From Phoma sp. XZ068 (taxonomy: Eukaryota; Ascomycota; Dothideomycetes; Pleosporales; Didymellaceae): a DNA stretch of 64,000 bases. The translations under genes and the position numbers were made by a program. Below the pieces are notes generated by a model. That model was not told the DNA's origin. It made no database searches and saw only the letters and a program-made list of their open reading frames with translations. Of this stretch, positions 34,201-45,094 are shown piece after piece. Position 1 is the stretch's first letter. Each line of letters begins with the position of its first letter. The stretch is taken from NCBI GenBank assembly GCA_004835665.1, contig RBKR01000005.1, positions 1,612,001 to 1,676,000 on the forward strand, given 5' to 3'.

Positions 34201-35361
34201 ACTGTGCCCATTTATCGCTTCTCTACTCAACCTCGGCGTGCGGTTGAGCCCTACGCTTTCGCCCCTTGGGCAGATCCGTATGCTCTTAGTGACAAAGAGA
34301 CCCAAGAGCTACTGGCGTCTGGTCCCAATGACGACATACTGTTTGAAAGTGAAGTCGGTCATCCGTCGAGACGCGCCAGCTACAAGTTCAGGAGTCATGG
34401 AAGGCGGCCCGAAAGCAGTTCAATGCACAACATCGAGAGTGATGTTGTCACGGAGCGTGAGAACACTTTCGACAAGCTTACCTTTGTTGGTCCGAAAGGC
34501 AATCTTACTGGTAGTCCTCAAGGTACCGGGATGCACGATGCGGGCAGCAGTGTAGCAGACACCAGCAGCCCAGGTGCCAAGCTTAGCTCGAGTGTCGGTC
34601 CAAGTAGTCCTCGCCCTGAGTATGACGGATTCTATGCCTCTCCATACCCAGTTACTGGTAGCGTCACCCGTATACGACAGCCAGCCCCCGCTACTGAAAA
34701 TCAACACGAGAGAACACCTTCGCAGGTAACTCTCTTCCCTAGCGCATACAACATGGAGCCTGTGCAGAGCTCTTCACCTCTCGCTGGTCCGGATAATCGA
34801 CGAAGTCTTGGAAACTCGACTATATTCAAGCCTGCTCGTAGAACAAGTCGTGCCGCTGTACCAGGCCAAACGAAGCTGAGGCAAATGGTCCTCGCTCCTG
34901 ATGCACGAACGACTATTTCAAGCCAGGACACACACTTTTCTCGATTCGTGAGTGCAAGTGGCAGTGGACGTCCTTCGACGAGCAACACAGCCACGCCTTT
35001 GCACATAACCCATCCCAGTCTTGACACATTCCCCACCATTCGCAGTGGGAAGACCATCATTGCTCATCAGCATTCACCGCATCTGCTGTGTCCAGAGCGT
35101 GCGTTCAAGGAAGAAGATGAAGTACGCCGCCGAAAACTCTCTTGGCTCATCTTCGCATGCTTCTGCATCCTCCCACCATGTATGTTCCTCTATAGGATGT
35201 GGGGAGACTCGATCATTGTATCAGTCACGAAAGGCGATCTTGGTCACTGTACAGCGAAGTCGAAGCGGGCCGCACTCATCGCTGGGGTCGTTGTTAACAT
35301 TGGGTTGATCACGGCGATTCTAGTTCCGATTCTTGTTGCGCAGGCACTGAAGGCTATATGA
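31281..35361 (+). CDS. Large disordered protein with C-terminal membrane hairpin, function unknown
   Basis: Exons 31281-32210 and 32263-35361 encode 1342 residues. The 52-bp intron has a GTTAGT donor, a perfect TACTAAC branch site and an ATAG acceptor; without it the two frames do not join. The first 1200 residues are Ser/Pro/Tyr-rich and disordered, with many SP/TP sites and conserved-looking islands ('LPLPPTPAAMSPGSSTYTSP', 'SPESHFAPSPL', 'LTRTLTKKLTKP', 'ASPYPVTGSVTRIRQPAP', 'HQHSPHLLCPE'). The last 80 residues hold two hydrophobic segments ('WLIFACFCILPPCMFLYRMW' and 'LIAGVVVNIGLITAILVPIL') separated by a short polar loop, so a long cytoplasmic tail anchored by a hairpin is the likely topology. 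I recall similar proteins being widespread in filamentous ascomycetes but know of no assigned function. ATG choice: 31281 has the better context; 31248 is also in frame. Confidence 0.85.
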
Positions 35362-36105
35362 TTGCATTCTCCTGACGTGGGCATTTCCTTTCTTTTCTTT
35401 CAGTTGATGGCTGGTTCTATTTAATTTTTTTTTCTTTGTTCCTTTGTTTGGCATTGCATCATACGGCGCACAAACAGGAGGGAGTAGCTTGGCTACATAT
35501 TGGGAGGCGTTCAAGTTAATGGCCGAAGATATCTCGTATTACCATTTCGTCAATAGATGACGATGCACGTAACATCTGAGAGATTCGGGATCGGTCAACA
35601 TAAGACATGTAATAATAATACACCGTTCGCGATCAGCGCTTGCACATGGTGAACAGTGACTGCAAAAAAGACACCTGTTTAACCAGAGGCGTGATGGCAA
35701 CACGGAGGCTTGGACATATAGATGTAACACAAGATCAGTGGTTTCGAGGCCGAAGTGTCATTTGTGCTTCATCATGGGAGTCAGACCTTCGAAGGACTAA
35801 TCTCGCCCAAGTATACATCAACAACGATGCGACGCGACCCTTAGATGAGTATACTGCAGGAAAAAGAAACAGCGAAGTCCTTAAGTCAAAGGGCATTGTA
35901 GTCTAAGTGCTTGATGTCAAATTTACCGGTACTCGTAGACGTCTTTGAAACTGTCGCGATGTCCCAAGATTGTACCCTCGCTAAGATGGTATCGAAAAGA
36001 AGAAAATGATTATGTTCATGAATTCGTGGTTCTAGATTCACAGCTATCGTACACTCCAATTGCCTCTTGTTACTTCATCGGCCACGTCGACTTAATCGAC
36101 GGCAG
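35362..36105. other. Spacer between convergent genes
   Basis: 744 bp between the 3' ends of the membrane-hairpin gene and the lysyl-tRNA synthetase gene. It contains a T-rich run near 35420-35440 just after the first stop. No gene seen. Confidence 0.6.
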
Positions 36106-37917
36106 TCACTTCGACTGCGTCTCCTTAATCGACGGCGTCTCCTTCGTCGCCTGCAGCCCCCTCGTCTTCGCAATACTAACCACATTCCTCAACGTGCCAA
36201 ACGGCAAAACATCAGCTATCCTCTTCTTACTCGCAAACAACATTACCAGCCTGTCTAGCCCACAGCCCCAGCCACCTGTTGGCGGCATACCCCATTCGAG
36301 AACCTCGAGGTAGCTCTCGTCGATGGCGCCTTGGCCCTCGGTGTTGTAGTCTTGCTGCTGCATGAACTTGCGGCGCTGCTCGAATGGTGAGTTCTCTTCT
36401 TCGTACGCGTTCACGTATTCGCGACCTGCGATGAAGAGCTCCACGCGGGCGGCGACGCGCTGCGAGGTTGTGGGGCAGACGAAGGACTTGCTGAGCGGAG
36501 AGAGCGCTTCAGGATGGTGCGTTATGAATGTTGGGTTGTGACAGAGTGGCTCGATGTAGATCTCAGCGAGGGTATCAAGGAGGCGCGGAAGTGTGGGGTT
36601 GGGCGGGATGTCGAGTGAAAGCTCTTTAAAAAGGGCGAGCACATCTGAAGTGGCGGTTGCGGAGGTCAGGTCAGGAAGTGTGCGACCGCTGGCCTTCTCG
36701 ATGGTGGGAATGAAGGGAAGTTGCGCGAAGGGGGCAGAGAAGTCAATGCCGGAAGGGGAGGCGAGCGTGGGGAAATAGGTTGATCGGAGAGATTCGATGG
36801 CGCTGTGGAGGCCATGAATGAGGTGCTCCGTTCGCTCGATAAGCTGTGGGAGGGTGGCGCCGACCTCATAAAACTCGCAGGTCGAGAACTCGGGATTGTG
36901 GGTGTTGTCGACGCCCTCATTTCGGAAGGCGCGACCAATCTCGAAGATCTTGTCCTGTCCACCAACGATCAACCGCTTGAGGTTCAGCTCAGGTGCGATT
37001 CTAAGTCTGATAGGCATGTTGGACATCTCGTTCGCAACAGTTTCGAATGGCCGTGCAATTGCTCCGCCAGCATTGACATCGAACATTGGTGTCTCTACTT
37101 CCAGGAACCCAGTTTGTATGAACGATGTCCGTATGTAGTCGTATATCAACGCTCGAAGTCTGAGGGTATCGGCGGGCTCATCGCTCGTAAGCGAGTGAAT
37201 GTGAGGTCGTCGAGCAAGCGTTTCAGCATTGTCGACCTTGTCAGGGATGTGGTGAAGGCAGGGTGAGAGAATTCGAGGAACCTTCAGCGCGAGCACGGAA
37301 AGTTGGCCGGACGATGTCCTGGTAGGGTGGCCTTCGACAGCTTCGTGGTATGAGTAGGTGTACAATCGAGCCAGAACTGTGTAACTTACAAACCCAATCA
37401 CCTATCCTCGCTACCTTCTTCAAGCTTTTGAACTCTTCTTCAGAAGCGTCTTGATCGAGCTTCTTTCGTTCCACCATGATCTGAAGTTGCTGAGTATCGC
37501 GCTCAATATCAAGGAATATCAGCTTGGATCCAGCTAGTCGCACCGAGCGAACTCGTCCTGAGCTTGTCAGTATCAAAGCTAACGATCATCAATACCACAG
37601 CTCTTACCAAATACGGAGACATTTTCAGCCTTCGTCTCTTTGATGTCGGCAAACCTGGCATTGAACTCTCGCAGCGAGAGCGCTTCAGCGCCGGCAGGGT
37701 ACACCAATTGGGGATGGTAGTCGCCCAGTGGTTTGATGTGTTTCAGCTGATCGAGCCGTTTCTGCTTCTCGACATCGTGCGGGCCGGTGAATGCATCGGC
37801 GGCGGTCTGCCTAAACCGGCGTTGGATAGACACGTACGCTTGAGCGTGCTGTGGTTTGAGAGAATGGGCGCCGCGGTAAAGGTAGGGGCGGAGGAATTGA
37901 AGCGAGGGTCTGCTCAT
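36106..37917 (-). CDS. MSK1: Mitochondrial lysyl-tRNA synthetase, class II
   Basis: Charges mitochondrial tRNA-Lys. Three exons, 37608-37917, 37390-37557 and 36106-37340, joined across 50- and 49-bp introns (GTAAGA...TCAG and GTAAGT...GAAG), give 570 residues. The N-terminus is basic and Ser/Arg-rich without acidic residues for about 35 residues, fitting a mitochondrial presequence. An anticodon-binding OB fold follows ('VFGRVRSVRLAGSKLIFLDI'). The catalytic core has motif 2 'FEIGRAFRNEGVDNTHNPEF' near residues 291-310 and motif 3 'GWGCGLDRLVMLF' near 516. The final 'DVLPFG' is typical of the organellar form. The C-terminus ends in an imperfect duplication of 'KET(P/Q)S'. The gene is divergent from the dehydrogenase gene 1.7 kb away. 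Confidence 0.95.
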
Positions 37918-39596
37918 GATGGCTTTGTCAGTCAGCTTCCAACTACAGTGGTGAATCGAAAGACGGAGGAAGAGGGTTTGAGGTCAGATATGTGCAAAGA
38001 GTTTGTGAAATCAACCGCCCGAAGGCGTCATTCGCAACGGTTCTAATGTTATGTTTGTTCATCATATTAAACAGCAAATGGTGTAACCAGACGCGACCAA
38101 CGTAGCTGCAAAGAGCTGCCTCAAGCACAGACAAAGGCTTCACAGAGGCATTGAACGTCCAGTCTACACCATTAAGCTATGAAGAGAATGTATGTGAACT
38201 TACCTGTGCTAAAGTCACATCTCTCACCTGAACGACTCTTGGTGAAGCAGCAAATCTTCACGCGAAGCACGGGCAGCACAAAGCTTGGGTGGCCGGCAAA
38301 AAGGCGGGTGTGGATCACGTAAGCATGGCCCAAGCTCCTCAGATACAAAAACAGCTCGCACCCCCAACCCCCTTCTTCTTCTTCATACTTACCTTGTTGG
38401 GATGACCGAGATCAAGTCTTCGGTTCATCTACCTTGATCAGCTGCATTGCACAGCGCGGACTGGTTGGGGTACGGCTTTCCTTCGGGGACGCCGCCGGCG
38501 CAATTTTTGCTGGCTTTCACTCGAAAGAGTACACTTTTCATTGACTGCTGTTGCCTCGTGCGTGGCGTTGAAGAAGAGACCTGCCCTGTTGTCGTTGAAC
38601 TTGTTGTAAGCACTGGTTCGTGCAAAATCACAATCTGGTTCGAGGAAGGCATCACGACAAGAGCGAGTGAAGCCTTTCAGGTGACTGCTGCTCAGCTCTA
38701 CATATTTCTGAACAACAGATGTTGGCATGGATGTTGAAAGGCAAGCTGTAGCTCCCAGACCGCGTTGTGAATGTGCACTTATAGCAACGCTCGATATCGT
38801 GGCAGCTGTTCACGCAAACAAAGTCCGAAATGGAAGATGTATCCACCATCATCGACTAACCAACAATCCTGGCATGCCACGAGCTCCAACGGCTCAAGTG
38901 GGTCTAGGATACTTAAGCTTGCAATCACAGCCAAAGTGAGATGTTGACGTGATGGAGAAGCTTCACCCTAGCTTCGAGGAGGCTCAAGGTCGCGTTAACC
39001 TGCATTACGCTACTCTAGTAACTCGTCGAAGACTTGCACACGCCGGATCGCGCCACCATCATGGTCCTCACTCCCTCGACATAAAGAAACCGTCTCCCTC
39101 GAATCTCAACGCCCCGCGGAGCTCACTCACATTCTTCGATGACAAAGCTGGCAGTTCCCGCAATCAGCCCCTGCCCCGCGTTCAAGCACCAACGTCTGCC
39201 CCGCCATGACATCGACATGACATTGCCGCAAAATACAATCCACTGTGTAAAGCTCCATATGGCTCCCCTGCACCATACTACTGATCCTTAGCCTTCTTCA
39301 TCGGGTCATGACGTTGAGCTAAACCATCTGGGCATGTCTACAGGGCGAATTATATCCACCGGCTGGTCGGTAGTTGTGTCGAGACGCGGTATCGATGCGC
39401 GTGCGTTAACGATGTTATAGCTATGTCATCGTTTTGCGTGTGGACGACGTAGAAAAGAAAGCTGACCCTCTATCTTACGGTTCCTTCATCAAACAAACCT
39501 TCAAAGGCTCTGTGTCTCAATCCGTTTCTTCTTTCGAATTAATTGATACCCAGCAATACACCACGCAACGGACGAACAGTACAACAACCACCCAAG
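37918..39596. other. Intergenic region between divergent genes
   Basis: 1.7 kb separating the lysyl-tRNA synthetase and dehydrogenase genes. An 86-codon frame at 38949-39209 is rich in Pro, Ser and His and could be a small protein, but I cannot support it. The tract around 38360-38390 is strongly CT-rich. Confidence 0.45.
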
Positions 39597-41040
39597 ATGA
39601 TGTCCCAAGCTGCTTTGCAGGCCGAGAAGGTCATTGGCCATGGTGGTGAGGCTACCACAGCACAGAACGTTACAAATCCTGGCAACTCTGCAAAGTATGC
39701 CGATCCTTCGGGAGAGAAGATGAAGGCCCTGGCATGGATGGGCAAGAACAAGGTCGAGATGATCGAATGCCCCAAGCCCAGAGTTATGGAGCCCCGCGAT
39801 GTCATTGTCAAGGTTACCGGATCCACAGTCTGCGGTTCAGATCTGCATCTGCTTCACGGCACAGTGGTTGAGCTACAAAAGGGAGATATTCTCGGGCACG
39901 AATTCTGTGGTGTCGTAGATGAGGTCGGCAGTGCAGTCACAAAGTTCCAGAAGGGGTATGTTTCCACCATCTAGACGCGAGGACGTGCACTAACAAAACT
40001 CAGCCAGCGTGTAGTCGCATCATTCCAGATCGCTTGCGGTGACTGCTTCTACTGCAAGCAGAAGCTATCCTCGCAATGCGAGAAGACCAACGACAACACG
40101 ATCGAGAACGCCATGTACGGTGGCCGCACAGCAGGCATGTTCGGCTACTCCCACTTCACTGGTGGATTCGCCGGCGGACAGGCTGAGTACACTCGTGTTC
40201 CCTACGGCGACGTCAACCTGCTCCCCCTCCCCGATGATGTCCCCGATGAGGAGGGTCTTTTCCTCTCCGACGTCCTTTGCACATCGTGGCACGCCGTTGT
40301 CGATACCGGTGTGAAGAAGGGCGACGTCGTTGCCATCTGGGGTGCTGGACCTATTGGACAAATGGCCGCAGAGTTCTCGCTACTGAATGGCGCAAAGAAG
40401 GTCATCATGATTGATTCGAACTGGCGACTGGACTTCATCAAGAAGAGCTACCCGCACATTGAGACCATCGACTTCTCCAAACTTGGCAAGGGTGTGTCGG
40501 TAACAAGCAAGCTCAAGGAGATGGTCGACAACCGTGGGCCAGATGTCTCTATCGAGTGCGCGGCAGGCGAGTACGCAAAGGGCTGGGCGCACTATTTCGA
40601 GATGTTGCTCGGTCTTGAGACCGACACCTCCGAGCTTGTCAACGAGATGATCACCAGCACGAGGAATTTCGGTAGCTGCGGTATCACCGGTGTCTACGTT
40701 GGCTTCGTAAGTAACATCCCTCACAAGATTCACTTCGTGAGCACTGCTAACACACTGGCAGACAAACCACTTCAACATCGGCTCGCTCATGGAGCGCGGC
40801 ATCCGTCTGATTGGCAACGGCCAAGCGCCCGTTCACAAGTACTGGGAGTCTCTCCTCAAGATGATCCAGGACAAGCAGATTCACCCGTCGAAGATGGTGA
40901 CGCACCGCGTCAGCCTAGATGACTTGGACAAGGTGTACTACAAGTTCGAGGAGAAGGCTGATGGTATGCAAAAGGTGTTTGTCGAGACCAAGTGGTCGTT
41001 CCCTGCGTCGCAGAGCTCGCCACCTCTTACTAGGTATTAG
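39597..41040 (+). CDS. Zinc-dependent alcohol dehydrogenase, formaldehyde-dehydrogenase-like
   Basis: Medium-chain NAD(P)-dependent oxidoreductase. Exons 39597-39955, 40004-40706 and 40762-41040 (introns 48 and 55 bp, GTATGT and GTAAGT donors) give 446 residues; ATGs at 39597 and 39600 are adjacent. Catalytic zinc ligands are visible in 'VCGSDLH' and 'GHEFCG'. The structural zinc loop is intact: 'CGDCFYCKQKLSSQC' (C-x2-C-x2-C-x7-C). The nucleotide-binding turn is 'GAGPIGQMAA', followed by 'VIMIDSNWRLDF'. The long segment 'GPDVSIECAAGEY' and overall length point to the group often annotated as glutathione-independent formaldehyde dehydrogenases. The substrate cannot be fixed from sequence. About 38 residues precede the catalytic domain and are not clearly a targeting signal, so a cytosolic location is likely. 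Confidence 0.93.
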
Positions 41041-41254
41041 AGGGTACGCTCGGGTGAATGTATGAGGTTATGAAGATTGTATATAACTTAGTTAATGATA
41101 CTTAATGAACAATTTCAGTCAAAGCAGTCAGTCGTGGTCAGTTCACATCCTTATCAGGTCTTCGATCAATCAGATAAATTAGTGTATTGGACGATACAGT
41201 CAAGTGTATCTAGATATAATAGAAAAATAAAACGACTCGAACCTACCAGCACAC

Positions 41255-42325
41255 TCAACAGACAGCCCGTACATGCTTACACTCACACACAAACCCACTC
41301 TTAACAAAATGCTCCGACCGCCTCACGCTCCTCCTTACACTTATCTTCAACACTCGATCGCGCTTCTCTACAATTCCTGTCAAGCATGACGGCATACGAT
41401 ACGGCGCCCACCGCCGCTGAACATCCCGTTTTATGCACCGAGTTCCCAAAGACTTACACTTTGCACTTCCATCCGAGATCAGAGAACCAGACACAGCAGT
41501 ACAAATTGGCGGTGCCGAAGTGTCAGTTACTCGCTTGACATGCTTACACTCGCAGACAAACCCGTCTCGCACGTAATGCGCTATATGTCGAGAACTACGG
41601 CGGGGAGTTCGGGGCTCTGACGCAATGAATGTAGGAGTACAAGGAGGGCAGTCACAGATACATTCTGTCATAGAAGGTACTGGTTTTTGCGTTCGTGTTG
41701 CATAGCTAGACGGCGTGGAAGTAGGTGGAGTGAAGGAATTATTCAATGATAAGATATTGTGCAGTGGTGTACCTGATTCATCAGCGATTTGCTCTAGAGC
41801 AGGACCTTGCTCGATATCGATGAGGGAATTTTGCCGGCGGTGGATAGCATTCTGCTTTAGATGTGTTTTTATGGAGATTGATGGTGATGAGAGTTTGGGC
41901 TTGTTGAGGGGTGTGAGGGTGGAGAGCGGTATGCCTGTTTCATCAGCGATCTGTGAGAGGGGAGGTTCTGCTTCGATGTCAAGGAGGTAGTTTTTTCGTC
42001 GGTGGTTGGCAATTTGCGTCCAGCGAGCGGGATTGTTGAGGAAGGAGAGTTCTCGTCTGTGATGGAGGATGGAGGACATTTTGGTTTGCTTCTTACTCAA
42101 GTAGTGGGTATTCGATGTGGTGATTGTGTGTTCGCTGCTATCGACGCACTCTGTTCGCTTGCAATTTTGCGCTTCCTGCTTGGATAGGAGGACAGAAACT
42201 GATCGTCCATACATATGGTCAGCGAACAAAGGAGGCTTGCGAGGCACTGTGTTGTGAGCCACCGTGGATCCAGACATTGTGAATGGCAGGCACTGTGATG
42301 TTAGTGAGATGGCAGAAAGGCTCAC
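41255..42325 (-). CDS. Unrecognised protein with two pairs of internal duplications
   Basis: Open frame of 356 residues on the minus strand, converging on the dehydrogenase gene (214 bp apart). The start is uncertain: ATGs at 42325, 42277 and 42079 are in frame, and the repeat region begins just after the last. Residues 108-142 and 161-195 are copies of one module ('HRR(K/Q)N.L(L/I)DIE' then 'QIADE(T/S)G.PL'); a degenerate third 'HHRRELSFLN' precedes them. The 'IADETGIPL' segment looks like the turn of a helix-turn-helix, but this is speculation. Residues 246-265 and 335-354 hold a second duplicated motif, 'GFVCECKHV', and a 'CICDCPPC' cluster lies between, so the C-terminal half may bind metal. 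No signal peptide. I know no family for it. Further introns cannot be excluded. Confidence 0.6.
   Translation of the reverse strand: MSLSAISLTSQCLPFTMSGSTVAHNTVPRKPPLFADHMYGRSVSVLLSKQEAQNCKRTECVDSSEHTITTSNTHYLSKKQTKMSSILHHRRELSFLNNPARWTQIANHRRKNYLLDIEAEPPLSQIADETGIPLSTLTPLNKPKLSSPSISIKTHLKQNAIHRRQNSLIDIEQGPALEQIADESGTPLHNILSLNNSFTPPTSTPSSYATRTQKPVPSMTECICDCPPCTPTFIASEPRTPRRSSRHIAHYVRDGFVCECKHVKRVTDTSAPPICTAVSGSLISDGSAKCKSLGTRCIKRDVQRRWAPYRMPSCLTGIVEKRDRVLKISVRRSVRRSEHFVKSGFVCECKHVRAVC
41741..42004. repeat. Duplicated coding module (two copies)
   Basis: Copies at 41900-42004 and 41741-41845 encode 35-residue segments that align without gaps and share the HRR, DIE and QIADE(T/S)G-PL residues. 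They are separated by 54 bp and have diverged, so the duplication is old but still recognisable. Confidence 0.75.
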
Positions 42326-42803
42326 CGAAGCAAGGCATTGTAGGCCCTGGCCTCACGTAGCACTTCACATAGAATCTGGGAATGAACAGTGTACTTCATG
42401 GTACACGGTAATTTGGTGCTCATTGACGGTCCCTTGACGGCCTTATCACCGCGCACAGTGCTCGCTGCTTATGGAGATGCGCGCTGGGAATAATGACGAT
42501 CTTCCTGCATGTAAGACGAGGTCCGGATACGAGTACGAAGCTGCCGCACGCCTCCCGCAGCGGGCTCCTTCTGAAGACAAGTCAGCGCCCAGCCGGCACA
42601 AACATCCGTTACTCAGCCACCAAGAGCCACAATTTCGTGGCGCGTGAGACGTGTCTGAGGTGCATCTGTATTAGATCCAAAATTGGCACTCGCACACCAT
42701 TGTTTGAGATAGCTCCACCATAGCTTGGCGACGCCCAGGCGGGTTGGGCGAGTCTTTTGCCTGATATTGACGATCATAATGAAGCGCAAATCCGGTGAGG
42801 CCT
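42326..42803. other. Spacer
   Basis: 478 bp between two minus-strand genes, the duplicated-module orphan and FRG1. No gene or clear signal seen. Confidence 0.5.
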
Positions 42804-43645
42804 TCAAGCGTATTTGTCGTGTGACGATTTGGACCGCATGTCCATTGCTACCTCGTGGAAGTCGTTCTCGCGACGCGCCTTTCGCAGCTTCTTGACTTCG
42901 TCATCATTCAATTTGCGCCCAATGATGTCTTCCAGCTCTTTCCTGCTGACCTTCTGGTGAGCCTTCTCCTCCTTTGTGGCTTTGTTGTGCGGCTTGAAGC
43001 GAGCCTGCATCCGTATGCGGAATGTGGTGTTGAACGTGATGTCCTCGGCGTCTCCCCGTACCTCAGGGCTTGTAGAGGACTCGTCGATGCTCAGGTACTT
43101 CTCGCGCTGGGTCTGTAGGGAGAATGTGCCAGGGTTGTCTGGTATGGCGATTATGAGGAAGCGCTCTTCGGGCGAGATGGCGGTCGCGTTTGCGCTGAGG
43201 ATGCCGTATTTGTCGCAGCTAAGGTACCTTCAAAAGGTCAGTAGGTATTCGGGACACGCTATGGTTTTACCAACCTCCCATGGTGGCCCTTCAGGTTGAA
43301 GTCTTCTGTGCCGGCAACTCTGTTGGCTACAAAGACCTGTCGTACATCGTGCGGCTCCGCTGTTGTCGCGTCGCCGTCGACGATGTTCTCCAGTTCACTT
43401 GCAAAGACCTTGCCAACCGCGTCGCATGCTAAACACGTTGCCTTCTCTGTAGGCAGAACAACAACAATTGGGCCAGTAATGTCAGTAGGCGCGTCTGCAC
43501 TCACCCAGGAATCATCGCTCTCAGGCTCTGCAGGCGCAGAGGTGGTCAGCGCCTTGGAGGCTGAATGTTCGCCATCGTCGGTGTCGGCGACTCTCTTGCG
43601 CTTCTTCACCTTCTTGTCACCCTTGAAGGAGAGTGGCTTGACCAT
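42804..43645 (-). CDS. FRG1-like protein
   Basis: Homologue of FRG1, a nuclear/nucleolar actin- and RNA-associated protein linked to pre-mRNA splicing in animals (family knowledge). Exons 43275-43645 and 42804-43227 give 264 residues, matching the usual length of about 260. The start is 'MVKPLSFKGDKK', followed by a basic run 'KKVKKRKR' that can serve as nuclear signal. The fascin-like beta-trefoil region is visible from 'ANRVAGTEDFNLKGHHGRYL' onward, with 'EKYLSIDESS' repeating the trefoil pattern. The C-terminus is the lysine-rich 'KVSRKELEDIIGRKLNDDEV' segment. The intron (43228-43274) must use a GTTGGT donor to keep frame, an uncommon but workable site. The gene is head-to-head with the oxygenase-like gene. 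Confidence 0.92.
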
Positions 43646-43908
43646 CCTGATAGCTTCTGGTGGTGAGGTCAGCGTCGGAATGTGACGAGCCTCAGGTCGG
43701 AACTGGCCGAGGTGACGGCACGGCGGGCGGACTGGAGCGGCAGAATCTGGAAATAGGCAGGTGGGATTGGGTAAACTTAAGCCGAGCTCATCAACTCCGC
43801 CCGCTAGTAGCAAGTATTCACGATACTAAAGTGACGATAGAGTCCACAACCGGGACAACCGTCTTGATCATTCGCCAAAGTACTTGAGAAACTCGCTCAA
43901 ACGTCACA
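43646..43908. promoter_or_regulatory. Shared bidirectional promoter
   Basis: Only 263 bp separate the start codons of FRG1 (minus) and the 2-oxoglutarate-oxygenase-like gene (plus), so both promoters must overlap here. No individual element is identified. Confidence 0.6.
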
Positions 43909-45094
43909 ATGGCCAGTGCCAACGCTGCTGTCAATCAGAACGCTGTTGCTGTAGGGCTGGGCGATCTCCAGAATGGTAAGATACCCTATTGGTGTATTCT
44001 AATATTATGAAATCATACTGATCTTCGGCTAGACAACGTTGACTTCGGGCTGCTCGAACAGGCATTTGGTCCTGAGAGCCTTGGCATAATCGTCGTGAAA
44101 GACCTGCCTGAGAAGTTCCATGGATTGAGACATAAGATGCTCTCGTACTCGTCTGCACTGGCTAGTCTATCACCAGAGCAACTCGGTATGTGGAGGAGGT
44201 TGCAGAGCTTGAACTATGTCTGACAGACGGCTCGTAGAAAAGCTTGAATCACCAGCATCTAAGTGGCTCGTTGGTTGGTCTTGCGGAAAGGAGACGCTCA
44301 AGGATGGCCAATACGACACACTCAAGGGCTCATACTACGTCAACTGTGCTCCTGGATTCGAGGAGTCGCAAAAGTCAGTCGCTGAGAAGTACCCATCCTT
44401 CTCAGAGTACACAGCGCCCAATGTCTGGCCGTCAGAGGAGCTCCTGCCGGGTTTCGAAGAGACGTTCCGTGAGCTGTGCACCCTGATCATCGACGTTGCC
44501 GTGCTGGTTGCTCGGGCGTGTGACAAGTACGCTGAAGCCAACATTGAGGATTACCAAAAGGGCTTCCTCGAGCACGTCGTCAAGACAAGTGTGTCAACCA
44601 AGGCCCGGCTCTTGCACTACTTCCCATCCCCAGAGACAAACAGTGGGGCTTCAGACACGTCCAGCGGCGACGAAGACGACTGGTGCGCCACTCACCTGGA
44701 TCACGGATGCTTGACTGGTCTTACATCAGCTATGTTCGTCGACGAAGCAGCACATGCGCCGCAGACTGGCGCAGCATTTGCTCCTCTTAAGGAGCTTGAG
44801 CGGTCGCCAGACCCGAAGGCTGGGCTCTACATCCATTCAAGGACCGGGGCAACTGTCAAGGTTGGGATACCGCGGGACTGTCTCGGCTTTCAGACCGGAG
44901 AGGCTCTTGAGATCATCACCAAGGGCAAGTTCAGGGCTGTTCCCCACTTCGTGAGAGGCGCTGGGCCCGGCATTGGCGGAAAAGTAGCGAGGAATACATT
45001 GGCTGTATTTACCCAACCTAACCTGTGGGAGAAGGTGGACGAGAGGAGAGATTTTGCCGCGTTTGCAAAGGAGATTGTGGAGAAGAACCATTGA
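43909..45094 (+). CDS. 2-oxoglutarate/Fe(II) oxygenase-like protein
   Basis: Member of the double-stranded beta-helix oxygenase superfamily (isopenicillin-N-synthase/clavaminate-synthase-like group), of unknown substrate. Exons 43909-43975, 44033-44185 and 44238-45094 give 358 residues; introns are 57 and 52 bp. The second acceptor (CGTAG just before 44238) was chosen because it yields 'SPEQLEKLESPASKW', while the nearer CAG acceptor hits a stop. The iron-binding triad is readable as His226-x-Asp228 ('ATHLDHGCLTG') and His310 ('RAVPHFVRG'), with a downstream Arg in 'GGKVARNTLAVF' placed to hold 2-oxoglutarate. An acidic insert ('SGDEDDW') precedes the HxD motif. The N-terminal 'GWSCGKE' segment is a feature I associate with a conserved eukaryotic subfamily also found in plants. 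No targeting signal. Confidence 0.88.

Noticed and set aside
38949..39209. 86-codon frame between LysRS and the dehydrogenase
   Set aside because: Pro/Ser/His-rich and short, without family features; cannot be separated from chance.
44216..44237. ATG at 44216 as a separate start, or the CAG at 44224-44226 as acceptor in the oxygenase-like gene
   Set aside because: The nearer acceptor gives an immediate stop in the correct phase; the acceptor at 44237 restores family-like sequence, so the ATG is intronic.
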